DNA from: Devosia marina
Lineage (GTDB): Bacteria > Pseudomonadota > Alphaproteobacteria > Rhizobiales > Devosiaceae
NCBI RefSeq assembly: GCF_009758415.1
Contig: NZ_WQRF01000001.1
Location: forward strand, 310,001-374,000
DNA length: 64,000 nucleotides
Direction of reading: 5' to 3'
In this document: positions 1 to 8,485 of the stretch, one piece after another
Layout of the letters: the number at the start of each line of letters is the position of its first letter
How positions within the stretch are numbered: the stretch's first letter is position 1
Notes under the pieces: model-generated
Database searches by the model: none
The model's input: only the letters and a program-made list of their open reading frames with translations
Told to the model about the DNA's origin: nothing
Position numbers and translations under genes: made by a program

Positions 1-377
1 CTCGTGTCCAAAAACCGTCGCGCCGTGCTTTCGAGATATCGTTCGATCTGTTTTAGCGGGTTGAACGCTTCGAACGGATTCTGAAAGACCGGCTGCACAT
101 GGCTCATAAATTTCAGGCGCTCGGCGCGTCCGGCATGCCGGTCCACCTGCTCGCCGCGGAACAGGATGTCCCCTTCAGTGGGATCTTCCAGGCCCAGGAT
201 CATGCGCGCCAGCGTCGTCTTGCCCGACCCTGACTCCCCGATAATCGTGAAGATCTCCGGATTTTCCGAACTCAGCGAAAAGCTGGCATCCATCACCGCA
301 TCAATGGTCTTGCGACCGAAAATGCCGCCCATGGTGAAGCGCTTGGACACGTTTTGCACATCGAGAAGTGTTGTCAT
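1..377 (-). CDS. Oligosaccharide/peptide ABC transporter ATP-binding protein, 3' end cut by window
   Basis: The first 125 residues of an Opp/Dpp-family ATPase (the OppF/DppF position) are visible; the rest lies left of the window. The Walker A motif GESGSGKTT is present, followed by the Q-loop region VFQNPFEAFNP. The start codon at 377 overlaps the stop of the preceding ATPase gene in an ATGA, so the two are translationally coupled. It should pair with that ATPase as the second nucleotide-binding subunit of the importer. The substrate is inferred from the cluster to be arabino-oligosaccharides; these ATPases are not substrate-specific by sequence. Confidence 0.9.
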   Translation of the reverse strand, partial: MTTLLDVQNVSKRFTMGGIFGRKTIDAVMDASFSLSSENPEIFTIIGESGSGKTTLARMILGLEDPTEGDILFRGEQVDRHAGRAERLKFMSHVQPVFQNPFEAFNPLKQIERYLESTARRFLDT

Positions 378-1411
378 GCCATCGCTCCTGCAGGGGCCGC
401 AATATTGACCAGCGGTTTGACGTCCTCCCAGCGCCAGCAGGCGCTGCGCTGTCCTGGAGCAACCTCGATCATTGGCGGCACCTCCTTGCGGCATTTGTCG
501 ACAGCCAGCGGGCAGCGCGGATGGAACCGGCAGCCCTGCGGCGGATCGGCCAGATTGGGCGGGCGGCCCTCCAGAGCAGGGCGCTGCTGGGTGTCCCCGA
601 TGCGCGGCAGGCTGGCTACCAGGTGCGCTGTATAGGGATGCTTGGGGGTGAAGAACATCTGGCGCGTCGGCCCTTCCTCCACCAGCCGTCCGGCATAGAT
701 GATGCCCACGCGGTCCGCGACATTGGCATGCACGCTCATGTCGTGCGTCACGAATACCACCGAAGCACCCATTTCCTTCTGGATGTCGCGGATCAGGCTT
801 AGCACTTCCTTCTGCACCACTACGTCGAGCGCCGTAGTCGGTTCGTCGGCAATGATGAATTCGGGGTGGCACACGGTCGCCAGCCCAATGGTCACACGCT
901 GCCGCATGCCGCCAGACAATTCATGCGGATAGGCCTTCAGCACATCGGCCGGCAAATTGAGCCGCGCCAGATGCTTGACGACGCGATCCTCGAAGGCCTT
1001 GCCAGTCAGCCCCAGCGGGCGCTGGGCGAAATCCTGGAAGGTCCGGCCAATGCGGCGCACCGGATTGAGCACGCTCATCGAGCCCTGCATGATGTAACTC
1101 AGATGCTTCCAGCGCACGGTCTCGATTTGCTCGGGACTGGCCGTGGTCACATCGATCGGGCCATTCTTGAAATTGTACTTCACCGTGCCCTCGACCACCC
1201 GCAGCGGCGGGCGGATGGCGGCGGCCAGCACCTTGATGAAGCTGGTCTTGCCCGAGGAGCTCTCCCCGGCAATGCCATAGACCTCGTTCTTGCGCATGGT
1301 CATGGTGATGTCGTCGACCGCCCGAACCTCCCGGTTCACACCGAAATAGTTCATCTGGTAATAGGCCTTGAGCCCTTCGACCTGAAGGATGATGTCGTTT
1401 TCCTGCGTCAT
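374..1411 (-). CDS. Oligosaccharide/peptide ABC transporter ATP-binding protein (OppD/DppD type)
   Basis: A 345-residue cytoplasmic ATPase that drives the importer encoded upstream. Walker A reads GESSSGKTS, the ABC signature LSGGMRQRV, and Walker B with its catalytic glutamate IIADEPTTALD. The C-terminus has the oligopeptide/dipeptide-transporter extension, with the cysteine pair GCRFHPRCP that in this family marks OppD/DppD-like subunits. It lies 3 bases after the second permease gene and overlaps the next ATPase gene by 4 bases, so it belongs to a tight minus-strand operon. In Opp-family systems linked to glycosidases the cargo is often a plant-derived oligosaccharide rather than a peptide, and the adjacent GH51 enzyme favours that here. 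Confidence 0.93.
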   Translation of the reverse strand: MTQENDIILQVEGLKAYYQMNYFGVNREVRAVDDITMTMRKNEVYGIAGESSSGKTSFIKVLAAAIRPPLRVVEGTVKYNFKNGPIDVTTASPEQIETVRWKHLSYIMQGSMSVLNPVRRIGRTFQDFAQRPLGLTGKAFEDRVVKHLARLNLPADVLKAYPHELSGGMRQRVTIGLATVCHPEFIIADEPTTALDVVVQKEVLSLIRDIQKEMGASVVFVTHDMSVHANVADRVGIIYAGRLVEEGPTRQMFFTPKHPYTAHLVASLPRIGDTQQRPALEGRPPNLADPPQGCRFHPRCPLAVDKCRKEVPPMIEVAPGQRSACWRWEDVKPLVNIAAPAGAMA

Positions 1412-1414
1412 GGC

Positions 1415-2272
1415 TCAGGCTCCCATGCGGCGCAGACGGCTGCGCGGGTCGATATATTCGTTCATGCTGATGGCCAGCAGGAACAGGCCGATAAAGGTCA
1501 TCACCATCAGGATCACCGGTATGGCGATCCACCACCACACGCCCACCACCATGGCCGAGTGTGAATTGGCCCAGTACAGCGCCGTGCCGATGGTCGGGTT
1601 GTTGATATTGGTGAAGCCGAGCACTGCCAGCGTCACTTCCAGCCCGATCGACCACAGCATGTTGTTCATGAAAGTGGAGAACACGATGGGCATCACGTAG
1701 GGCAGATGCTCTTCGAGCAGGATTTTGCGCGTGCTCATCCCTGCAAAGACGGCATGGCGGGTAAATTCGCGATGCTTGAGGCCCAGCGCCACCGAGCGGA
1801 TCAGGCGGGCGTCGAACGGCCAGCCGAAGCAGGCCATGATCAGCGCGAGCGTGAAGCTGTCCATATTGTTGCGCAGCACGAAGTAGAACAGCACCAGCAC
1901 CGGGAAGATCGGGATGGCCACGAAGATGTCATTGACGAACATCAGCGCCCGATCGACCCATCCGCCCAGATAGCCTGCCGTCAGGCCCACGGCGATGGAG
2001 ATGATGCGGGAAAGAACCGCAACGGTGAGGCCAAAGGTCAGACTGTTCCGGAAGGCTGCCGAGAGCTGCCAGAACATATCCTGGCCACGCGAATTGGTGC
2101 CGAACCAGAACTGCGCAGAAGGCGGCTGGTCCGGAATGGTCGTATAGATCAGCGACGGATCGACCGGCGAGAAGAAGCTCAGGCAGGCAAACAGCACCAC
2201 AACGCCCACCAGGACCAGTCCGATAGTGAACTCGATATTGTAGCGGATGAGATCGCGGAATACGGCAAACAT
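1415..2272 (-). CDS. ABC transporter permease (OppC/DppC type)
   Basis: A 285-residue inner-membrane permease. A hydrophobic N-terminal helix (about residues 14-36) is followed by a periplasmic stretch and then the typical five-helix BPD_transp_1 core. The cytoplasmic coupling motif appears around residues 170-200 (EFTRHAVFAGMSTRKILLEE, the EAA-loop equivalent). It pairs with the upstream OppB-type permease to form the translocation channel, and the two genes are only 4 bases apart. The length is normal for OppC/DppC. The substrate (arabinosides) is inferred from neighbours only. Confidence 0.92.
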   Translation of the reverse strand: MFAVFRDLIRYNIEFTIGLVLVGVVVLFACLSFFSPVDPSLIYTTIPDQPPSAQFWFGTNSRGQDMFWQLSAAFRNSLTFGLTVAVLSRIISIAVGLTAGYLGGWVDRALMFVNDIFVAIPIFPVLVLFYFVLRNNMDSFTLALIMACFGWPFDARLIRSVALGLKHREFTRHAVFAGMSTRKILLEEHLPYVMPIVFSTFMNNMLWSIGLEVTLAVLGFTNINNPTIGTALYWANSHSAMVVGVWWWIAIPVILMVMTFIGLFLLAISMNEYIDPRSRLRRMGA

Positions 2273-2276
2273 AGTC

Positions 2277-3281
2277 TTACTCCGCCCGTACGCGTGGATC
2301 GAGAATGGGATAGAGCAGGTCCACGATGAAGATCGACACCGCGACCGCCGTCACCGACACAGTCGCTACGGCCAGCACCAGCGAATAGTCCCCGGCATTG
2401 ACCGCGTCGATCAGCAGGGAGCCCAGCCCGGGGTAGTTGAAGACCTGCTCGGTGATCACTGTTCCGGAGAACACGGTTCCAAGCGCCATTGCCAGTGCGG
2501 TGAGCTGCGGCAGCAGCGCATTGCGCATCACATAGGCGCCAACAATCGTCGTGCGCTTCACACCGGCAAGCTCCGCATAAGTCACATAGTCCTCGGTGAC
2601 GACGTTGGAGACCAGCGCGCGCATGCCAAGGAACCAGCCACCAAATCCGACCAGCACCAGTGAAAGTGCGGGCAGGGTGGCATGCTGAATGACCGAGGAG
2701 ATGTACGGCCAGTTCCAGCCCGGCGTCACATTCATTGCGAAGCCGCCGGAAATGGGCAGGATCGGCCAGATAAACCCGAACACGATCAGCATGATGAAGG
2801 CGACGACATAATAGGGGATCGGCTGGATGCCGATTGCCACCAGCCCGAAGGCCTTCAGGAAGCGGTTGTTCTGGTTGTAGCCGGCAAGGCCACCCATGAT
2901 GTTGCCAACGGCAAAGGTAATCAGTGTCGCCAGGGTCAGCAGGGTGACGGTCCAGGGCAGGGCGCGCATCACCAGCGTCATCGCCGGCGTCGGGAAGGCC
3001 AGCAGCGATGGGCCGAAGTCGCCTTGCACCAACCGGGTCCAGAAATTGATGTATTGGCTCCAGATGGGTTCATCGACGCCATAGAGCTCGGTCAGGGCGG
3101 CACGCATCGCCACAATGGCTTCCGGGTTGGAAACCGACCTTGCGGTCATCCGGCCCAGAGCCGACTCCACCGGGTTGATCGGTGACAGATGCGTCACCAG
3201 GAACGTTGCCGAAACACCGAAGAAGATCACTGCCAGCAATTGCAGCGCGCGCTTCCCCACAAACCAGAGATAACCGTGCAT
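2277..3281 (-). CDS. ABC transporter permease (OppB/DppB type)
   Basis: A 334-residue inner-membrane permease with the N-terminal signature of OppB/DppB proteins: a first helix beginning near residue 10, then TLVMRALPWTVTLLTLAT leading into the core. The coupling loop is seen as YVTYAELAGVKRTTIVGAYV. A good ribosome-binding site (GAGGAG, 5 bases upstream) supports the ATG at 3281. It forms a heterodimer with the next permease. Roughly 200 bases containing two strong hairpins separate it from the binding-protein gene, a common way to make the binding protein more abundant than the membrane subunits. Confidence 0.92.
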   Translation of the reverse strand: MHGYLWFVGKRALQLLAVIFFGVSATFLVTHLSPINPVESALGRMTARSVSNPEAIVAMRAALTELYGVDEPIWSQYINFWTRLVQGDFGPSLLAFPTPAMTLVMRALPWTVTLLTLATLITFAVGNIMGGLAGYNQNNRFLKAFGLVAIGIQPIPYYVVAFIMLIVFGFIWPILPISGGFAMNVTPGWNWPYISSVIQHATLPALSLVLVGFGGWFLGMRALVSNVVTEDYVTYAELAGVKRTTIVGAYVMRNALLPQLTALAMALGTVFSGTVITEQVFNYPGLGSLLIDAVNAGDYSLVLAVATVSVTAVAVSIFIVDLLYPILDPRVRAE

Positions 3282-3425
3282 TCGGACTCCTCGCCTGCCC
3301 TAAAAATTCGACCCACGCATTCAGGTTCGCCTCTGCGAACCGCCGATTGTCTTGCCGGGTCCAGTACGAAGCTCACTGCTTTCGCAGGAATGACGTCCCG
3401 TGGGTGATCGGAGCCGGAGACAAGA

Positions 3426-3476
3426 CGGGGCGCACCCGGAGGCGCGCCCCGCCGAACGGCCCGGCTTTCCGGGCCG
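3426..3476 (-). other. Tandem intercistronic hairpins after the binding-protein gene
   Basis: Two perfect stems lie between the binding-protein stop and the permease start: CGGGGCGC/GCGCCCCG (3426-3433 and 3444-3451) and CGGCCCGG-CTTT-CCGGGCCG (3457-3476). Neither is followed by a T-run on the minus strand. They are more likely mRNA-stabilising or partial attenuation structures than full terminators; this is inferred from position and shape. Confidence 0.6.
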
Positions 3477-3490
3477 CCCAGGGAGGAGCG

Positions 3491-5419
3491 CTATGAAGCG
3501 CCTTCAACCGGGCTGATCTGCGTGAAGATATACTTCGAGTTCGACCAGTTGGTGACCGGGTTGGCATAGTTGTTTTCGGCATCCGGCCAGCCGGTCCAGA
3601 ACCGGTTCGACTGCATGGAGAACACATTGTAGGACATGATCGGAATGTTCGGCATCTCCTCAAGGTGGAGCTTGACGAAGTCGTGTCCGTATTCAATCGC
3701 CTTGGGGTCGTTGAAGTCGATGCCACGAACCTTGTTGATGATCTCGTCAAGGCGCGGATCGGTCCAGCGCATCCAGTTGCGGCCAGGCTGGGTTTCCCCG
3801 GGTTCGACCACGAAGGACGAGTGGTAGCTGTCCAGGAAGAATGCCAGGTCCGGATGGCCACCATAGGTTTCCACGGCCCAGCCGATTTCCACCTCGAAGT
3901 CGCCCGCACCGGTGCGATCCCAGATGTCCGTGGCCACTTCCGCCGTTGCCTGGACGCCGTTCTGGGCCCAGCTCTGGGCGATCATCACGCCGAGGCGATT
4001 GATGACGCCTTCTTGCGGCACGAGCACACTGATCGTGAAGGGTGAGCCGTCAGGCATCATCCACTGATTGCCGCTCTTGGTGAAACCTGCGGCAGTGAGG
4101 AGTTCCTCGGCCGCCTGCACGTCGGTCTTCCACCAGCCATAGCCGAAGGAATTCCGGATCGCTTCGGGATCGGTTGGTACCTGGTCGCCAAACTGCGGAC
4201 GCACCATTTCGGCGATCTGCAGGCCAACATCGGGGTCGTAAGGCTTGATGACGCGCGAACCGGTATCGAGCTCGAAGTTGATAAGGTAATCCTGCAGCGG
4301 CGCATGGTAGTCGCGCGGATGCGTGCCGGTCGGCGGAATGGAGATCGCCGAAAGTGTCGCCGCGCCGCGATAGGACGCCATAGACATGGCGCGCGCATCC
4401 AGCATGAGGGTGAGTGCCCACCGCACCCGCTTGTCCTGGAATTTGGGGTTCTGCAGGTTGAACACGGCCATGGGCAGGGTCGGATCGGGGTGCGCATAGG
4501 GGAAGCCCGGGAACCAGCCCTGCACGTCCGGATCCTGCTGCACGATGGAGAATGTTCCTTCGGGCGACAGATCGTGGATCATGTCCAGATTGCCATTGCG
4601 CATTTCGATCAAGCGATTGTCGGTCGAAATATTGTTCCGGTAGATGATGTATTTGGGCTTTGGTTCGCCCACCAGCGCCATGGTGGTCTTGTCCCAGTCG
4701 GCGCGCTTTTCCCAGATGTACCAGGTGCCATTCGGGTCGTACGAATGCAGCGTGTAGGGGCCAAGGCTGACCGGCGGGTTGTTCTCGAACGCCACGATGT
4801 CCTCGACACCTTCGAACACATGCTTGGGCATGATCCAGGCGGCGTTCCAGCGCACCGAGAAGGTCGTGTGGAAGCGCGAGTTGGGGGCCTTGAGCTTGAA
4901 ATGGACCGTGTACGGATCCTCTGCCGTCACGCTCTCGATCTGGGTGGAGAAGGCACCGTACCAGCCTGTACCGGGCGTCGCAGCCTGCTTTTCAACGGTA
5001 AAGACCACATCGTCGGCGGTGAACTCCACGCCGTCACTCCACATGATGCCCTTGCGCAGGCGCACGGTCATCTCGGAGAAGTCATCATTATATTCCCATG
5101 GACCCTCGGCCAATGAGTAGTAGATAGCGTTTTCGCTGGCGCCTTCGATGCCGGCATCGGGATCGATGTACCAGAAAGTGTCGGCGGTGAGCTGCTGCAG
5201 GCCGGTCGAAAGACCGCCGCCGCCATTGGCCCAGAGATTGAACCAGCCTGGATTGCGGATAACCCCTTCGGGGTTGTGAACGATGACCGTCTCATTGCGC
5301 GGGAACTGCGCCAGATCCGGTACCGACCCTTCCGCTTCCTGCGCCATGGCCAGGCCATTGCCTGCAACCATGAGTGCGCCGATAGCGGTGGTGCCGATCA
5401 GAAAACTGCGTCTATCCAT
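3491..5419 (-). CDS. Tat-exported ABC oligosaccharide/peptide-binding protein (SBP family 5)
   Basis: A 642-residue periplasmic solute-binding protein of the SBP_bac_5 family, longer than E. coli OppA/DppA (about 510-540) as is common for oligosaccharide-specific members. The start at 5419 is chosen because GGGAGGA sits 6 bases upstream and because the protein then opens with a twin-arginine signal (RRSFL, hydrophobic stretch, cleavage near AMAQ). Export via Tat implies folding before secretion. Family landmarks include the segment around MTVRLRKGIMWSDGVEFTADD. It captures cargo for the two permeases and two ATPases encoded downstream. With GH51 alongside, arabino-oligosaccharides are the likely ligand; a peptide ligand is not excluded. 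Confidence 0.9.
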   Translation of the reverse strand: MDRRSFLIGTTAIGALMVAGNGLAMAQEAEGSVPDLAQFPRNETVIVHNPEGVIRNPGWFNLWANGGGGLSTGLQQLTADTFWYIDPDAGIEGASENAIYYSLAEGPWEYNDDFSEMTVRLRKGIMWSDGVEFTADDVVFTVEKQAATPGTGWYGAFSTQIESVTAEDPYTVHFKLKAPNSRFHTTFSVRWNAAWIMPKHVFEGVEDIVAFENNPPVSLGPYTLHSYDPNGTWYIWEKRADWDKTTMALVGEPKPKYIIYRNNISTDNRLIEMRNGNLDMIHDLSPEGTFSIVQQDPDVQGWFPGFPYAHPDPTLPMAVFNLQNPKFQDKRVRWALTLMLDARAMSMASYRGAATLSAISIPPTGTHPRDYHAPLQDYLINFELDTGSRVIKPYDPDVGLQIAEMVRPQFGDQVPTDPEAIRNSFGYGWWKTDVQAAEELLTAAGFTKSGNQWMMPDGSPFTISVLVPQEGVINRLGVMIAQSWAQNGVQATAEVATDIWDRTGAGDFEVEIGWAVETYGGHPDLAFFLDSYHSSFVVEPGETQPGRNWMRWTDPRLDEIINKVRGIDFNDPKAIEYGHDFVKLHLEEMPNIPIMSYNVFSMQSNRFWTGWPDAENNYANPVTNWSNSKYIFTQISPVEGAS

Positions 5420-5545
5420 CGATGTCCTCCCATTGCGAAGCGCCTTGTTGCGCTTCCTTCCACGAGGCTCCTCAACCTCGCGATAAGTCATACTTAACTA
5501 GGGGGTTGGGGCTGTCAATGTCTTTTATGATGTAAATCCAATACT

Positions 5546-5554
5546 ATGATACAA
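5546..5554 (-). promoter_or_regulatory. Candidate regulator half-site upstream of the binding-protein gene
   Basis: The minus strand reads TTGTATCAT here. The same word (TTGTATCAG, GTGTATCAG) occurs upstream of the arabinofuranosidase gene and upstream of the regulator gene. A minus-strand TTGACA lies just downstream at about 5512-5517, so this would be an operator overlapping or preceding the promoter of the transport genes. The assignment rests only on the shared word. Confidence 0.35.
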
Positions 5555-5561
5555 AATGCAG

Positions 5562-5589
5562 TGAGGCCCGCCTTTTGGGGCGGGCCTCA
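5562..5589 (-). terminator. Hairpin after the arabinofuranosidase gene
   Basis: A perfect 11-bp stem (TGAGGCCCGCC / GGCGGGCCTCA) with a TTTTGG loop lies 56 bases beyond the arabinofuranosidase stop. On the minus strand it is followed within a few bases by a short TTTT. It would separate the glycosidase transcript from the independently promoted transport genes. Confidence 0.6.
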
Positions 5590-5644
5590 TGAAAATGCCT
5601 GTGCGTGACCTGTTCATCTTGAGGGTCCAGGACTGCTTTGGACC

Positions 5645-7156
5645 TCAGATTTTAACCCGCACCATCTGATAGGAATAGGGCGGCAGGACGACAGAAAGCG
5701 TATCGCCGTTCACCTTGGCGCCGGTCCCCTTCTTCGGTGCAACCTCTTCCTGATTTCCGGCCGTGTTCACGGCCTTGAGATCAGGGTGGGTCATGACCTG
5801 ATGATCGATGATCGAGGCATTGGCGAAGCCTTGCAAGCTCACTTCCGTTTCAATGCTCTCGCTGGTGTGGCGATTGACGAGGAAGAAGCTCAGCGTGCCG
5901 TCTTCCTCGTTGTGTACGCCGGAAACATCGACAAACGCCGTATTCTTGTCATGCGGCGTCTCGTAGCCTGGCGAGTTTGCCACCAGTTGGAGTGCCGTGC
6001 CGCGGCCGTAGACCGAAGCAAAATAGTAGGGGTAGTAGATGGTCTGCGCCCAGGCAGGCCCGCCCTTTTCGGTCATGATCGGCGCGATCACGTTCACAAG
6101 CTGGGCGATACAGGCGATCTTCACCACGTCGGAGCGGCGGATGAAGGTGTTGAGGATCAACCCCACCATCAGCACGTCTTCGAAATTATAGATGTCCTCG
6201 AGCAGCCCCGGCGCATGCGGCCAGCCGTTATTGCCCTCCAGGATCTGGCGATCCTTCTGGTTCGAATGGTACCAGACGTTCCACTCGTCGAAGGAGATGT
6301 AGACGTCCTTCTTGGACTTCTTCTTGGCCTTCACCTGCTTGATGGTGGCGGCAACGGTCTCGATATAAGTGTCCAGCTTCTCGGCAAGCCCAAGGTAATT
6401 GGGCGTGTTGTCGTCGCGATTGGCGAAGTACATGTGCAGGCTGATATGATCGACATGATCATAAGTGTGCTCGAGCACGATGCGTTCCCAATCGGGATAG
6501 CTGGGCATGTCCGAATTGGACGAGCCGCAGACGATCAGCTCCAGGGATTTGTCGAACATACGCATGGCGCGCGCCGTGTTGGCAGCCAGCTTGCCATACT
6601 CGTCAGCATCCTTGTGGCCGACCTGCCAGGGGCCGTCCATCTCGTTGCCCAGGCACCACATCTTGACGTTCCACGGCTCCTTGCGCCCGTTCTTGATGCG
6701 CAGATCGGACCAGTAGGAGCCACCTGGATGATTGACATATTCCAGGAAGTTGCGGGCATCGTCGACGCCCCGTGAACCCAAATTGACGGCCAGCATCATT
6801 TCGGTGCCGACACTGTCGCACCAATCGGCGAATTCGTGCACGCCCACGGCATTGCTTTCCGACGTGTGCCAGGCCAGATCGAGCCGGACCGGGCGCTCCT
6901 CACGCGGGCCGATGCCATCTTCCCAGTTATAGGCGGAAACGAAGTTGCCGCCGGGGTATCGCACGACGGGCACGTTGAGCTTCTTGACCAGGTCGATCAC
7001 ATCGCCGCGCATGCCGTTCTTGTCGGCGCTCGGGTGATCTGGTTCATAGATGCCCTCATAGACCGCGCGGCCCAGATGCTCGAGAAAAGCCCCATAGACA
7101 CGATCATCGATTTTGGCGATCGTGTAGTCCTTGTTGGCAATGACGGACGCCTTCAC
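5645..7156 (-). CDS. abfA: Alpha-L-arabinofuranosidase, GH51
   Basis: A 503-residue intracellular glycosidase that releases terminal alpha-L-arabinofuranosyl units from arabinan, arabinoxylan or their oligosaccharides. The general acid/base is E172 in WCLGNEMDG and the nucleophile is E291 in YISFDEWNVWY. The spacing closely matches Geobacillus AbfA (E175/E294, known from the family), and the length is typical. The C-terminal third forms the expected beta-domain (ending PPYSYQMVRVKI). There is no signal peptide, which fits a cytoplasmic enzyme acting on imported oligosaccharides. The start is GTG at 7156, preceded by GGGAGGAG. The gene sits between its likely regulator and its likely importer, all on the same strand. 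Confidence 0.95.
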   Translation of the reverse strand: MKASVIANKDYTIAKIDDRVYGAFLEHLGRAVYEGIYEPDHPSADKNGMRGDVIDLVKKLNVPVVRYPGGNFVSAYNWEDGIGPREERPVRLDLAWHTSESNAVGVHEFADWCDSVGTEMMLAVNLGSRGVDDARNFLEYVNHPGGSYWSDLRIKNGRKEPWNVKMWCLGNEMDGPWQVGHKDADEYGKLAANTARAMRMFDKSLELIVCGSSNSDMPSYPDWERIVLEHTYDHVDHISLHMYFANRDDNTPNYLGLAEKLDTYIETVAATIKQVKAKKKSKKDVYISFDEWNVWYHSNQKDRQILEGNNGWPHAPGLLEDIYNFEDVLMVGLILNTFIRRSDVVKIACIAQLVNVIAPIMTEKGGPAWAQTIYYPYYFASVYGRGTALQLVANSPGYETPHDKNTAFVDVSGVHNEEDGTLSFFLVNRHTSESIETEVSLQGFANASIIDHQVMTHPDLKAVNTAGNQEEVAPKKGTGAKVNGDTLSVVLPPYSYQMVRVKI

Positions 7157-7182
7157 CGGCTCCTCCCACTAATTCCGTTTTT

Positions 7183-7196
7183 CTGATTTGTATCAG
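7183..7196. promoter_or_regulatory. Palindrome upstream of arabinofuranosidase (candidate operator)
   Basis: CTGAT-TTGT-ATCAG is a perfect 5+5 inverted repeat located 27 bases upstream of the abfA start. It contains the word TTGTATCAG, which recurs near the regulator gene (8296) and, as TTGTATCAT, ahead of the transport genes (5546, minus). It is a plausible binding site for the neighbouring ArsR-type regulator. Confidence 0.45.
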
Positions 7197-7329
7197 TAAA
7201 GACGTTTGTAGCGATGGCGTAGCGGGCGCGCAAGTTCAAAAATATGATTTTTGAGGCGTGCATGTTCGGGCCCCGGCTGGATGGCGCCGCGGCATGGATC
7301 GTAACAGCAACCGGGAATGCGAGGATAAA

Positions 7330-8259
7330 TCAGGGCGCCGTTTGCAGGCGCAACGTGATGTCCTGATCGTAATTGCCAAATCCGCGACCAAAAATATTGA
7401 TCCCACCGGGATGTTTGGCGTCGGGCTTGACCGCGATGCGCAGACGGATCGAATGATGGTTCCCCAGGTCGAGGTCGTGCAATGAGACCGGCGAAATCTT
7501 CATTCCGTCCACATAGGTGCCGTCCATGGTGACGCGCCAGCTCTTGAGCTTGCCATACTGGCTGCCCTTGAGCTTCCACCAATCTGGCGTATAGACGCCG
7601 CGCTTGTCTCCGAAATCGCCGGTTGAGAGCCAGGTGCCGATCTCGGTGCCGTTCACCGACAAGGTGATGTCGCTTGGCCAGTCCGCCGAGGTGCCGGGGA
7701 CTTCCGAGCTCAATTCCAGCATGAACTCCATCGATTCAATGGTGTTCTGAGCCAGCTTGGCATTGTTGGGGAACTGATATTCGAGATAGCCGCGCGTAAA
7801 CCAGATCAGCCCCGCCTTCATGCGGTCGGGGTCGAGGAAAGTATCGGGCACGTCGAGCAGCCCGATAATGCCTTCACTGGAGCATAGCCCGCATGGCGCA
7901 GAGACCTCGCAACTGGTGTAGAGCCCCAGCGGCATGGACACTTCGATCGTGTTGGCACGGAGTGGCTCGATGTCATCCTTGAACATCACCAGCACTTCGT
8001 CGAATGTCGAATGGCAGATCTTCTGATTGCCCTTGCGCGCCTTCTGCGTCTCCGTGCGGATCAGTCCCGCGCCCTCAAGGATTTGCAGGTTTGTCGACAC
8101 GGTCGACTGCGGCAGCCCGAGCTTTTCGGCAATTTCATTGCCATTCATCGCGCCTTCGAGATGCAGTAATTTCAGCATCTTGACGCGAATAGGCGAGGCG
8201 AGGCCCTTCAGCACGTCGATGCCTTCTTCTGGGTCAATGACAAGAAAATTACGGCTCAT
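7330..8259 (-). CDS. ArsR-type transcriptional regulator with large C-terminal (ligand?) domain
   Basis: A 309-residue protein. Residues about 10-80 form a winged helix of the ArsR kind (LASPIRVKMLKLLHLEGAMN, then NEIAEKLGLPQSTVSTNL as recognition helix). The rest is a beta-rich domain that lacks ArsR metal-site signatures but has a CGLC pair near residue 145 (PCGLCSSEG). Proteins with this architecture regulate sugar-use genes in several bacteria, so the C-terminal domain may bind a sugar; that is inference. The start at 8259 was chosen because it directly precedes the winged helix; no strong ribosome-binding site is visible, so the start could lie up to 26 codons upstream. It is first in line with abfA and the importer and is the obvious local regulator. 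Confidence 0.8.
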   Translation of the reverse strand: MSRNFLVIDPEEGIDVLKGLASPIRVKMLKLLHLEGAMNGNEIAEKLGLPQSTVSTNLQILEGAGLIRTETQKARKGNQKICHSTFDEVLVMFKDDIEPLRANTIEVSMPLGLYTSCEVSAPCGLCSSEGIIGLLDVPDTFLDPDRMKAGLIWFTRGYLEYQFPNNAKLAQNTIESMEFMLELSSEVPGTSADWPSDITLSVNGTEIGTWLSTGDFGDKRGVYTPDWWKLKGSQYGKLKSWRVTMDGTYVDGMKISPVSLHDLDLGNHHSIRLRIAVKPDAKHPGGINIFGRGFGNYDQDITLRLQTAP

Positions 8260-8295
8260 GCGAATACGGTGCTGCCCAATGGATAAAACCCGATT

Positions 8296-8363
8296 GTGTA
8301 TCAGGAAATCTGAACCAATCAACCCGATGGGCGCCAAAACCAGATGTGATCCTGAAAATCAGG
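8296..8363. promoter_or_regulatory. Candidate operators between regulator and malic enzyme genes
   Basis: Within the divergent intergenic region, GTGTATCAG (8296-8304) opens a TCAG-N5-CTGA dyad (8301-8313), and CCTGA-AAA-TCAGG is a perfect dyad at 8351-8363. Both resemble the palindrome upstream of abfA. They could mediate autoregulation of the ArsR-type regulator, and conceivably also touch maeB. Confidence 0.35.
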
Positions 8364-8485
8364 TGCCTTTGCCTACGACTAACGCATAACTTCCCTTGGG
8401 ACAGCAGACCTGTTCTTGAAAAGTTTCGCCGCGTGGGGACGCGGCCCGGTGCGCGACCATGCCGCGCCGCAGATGGGAGAGATTG

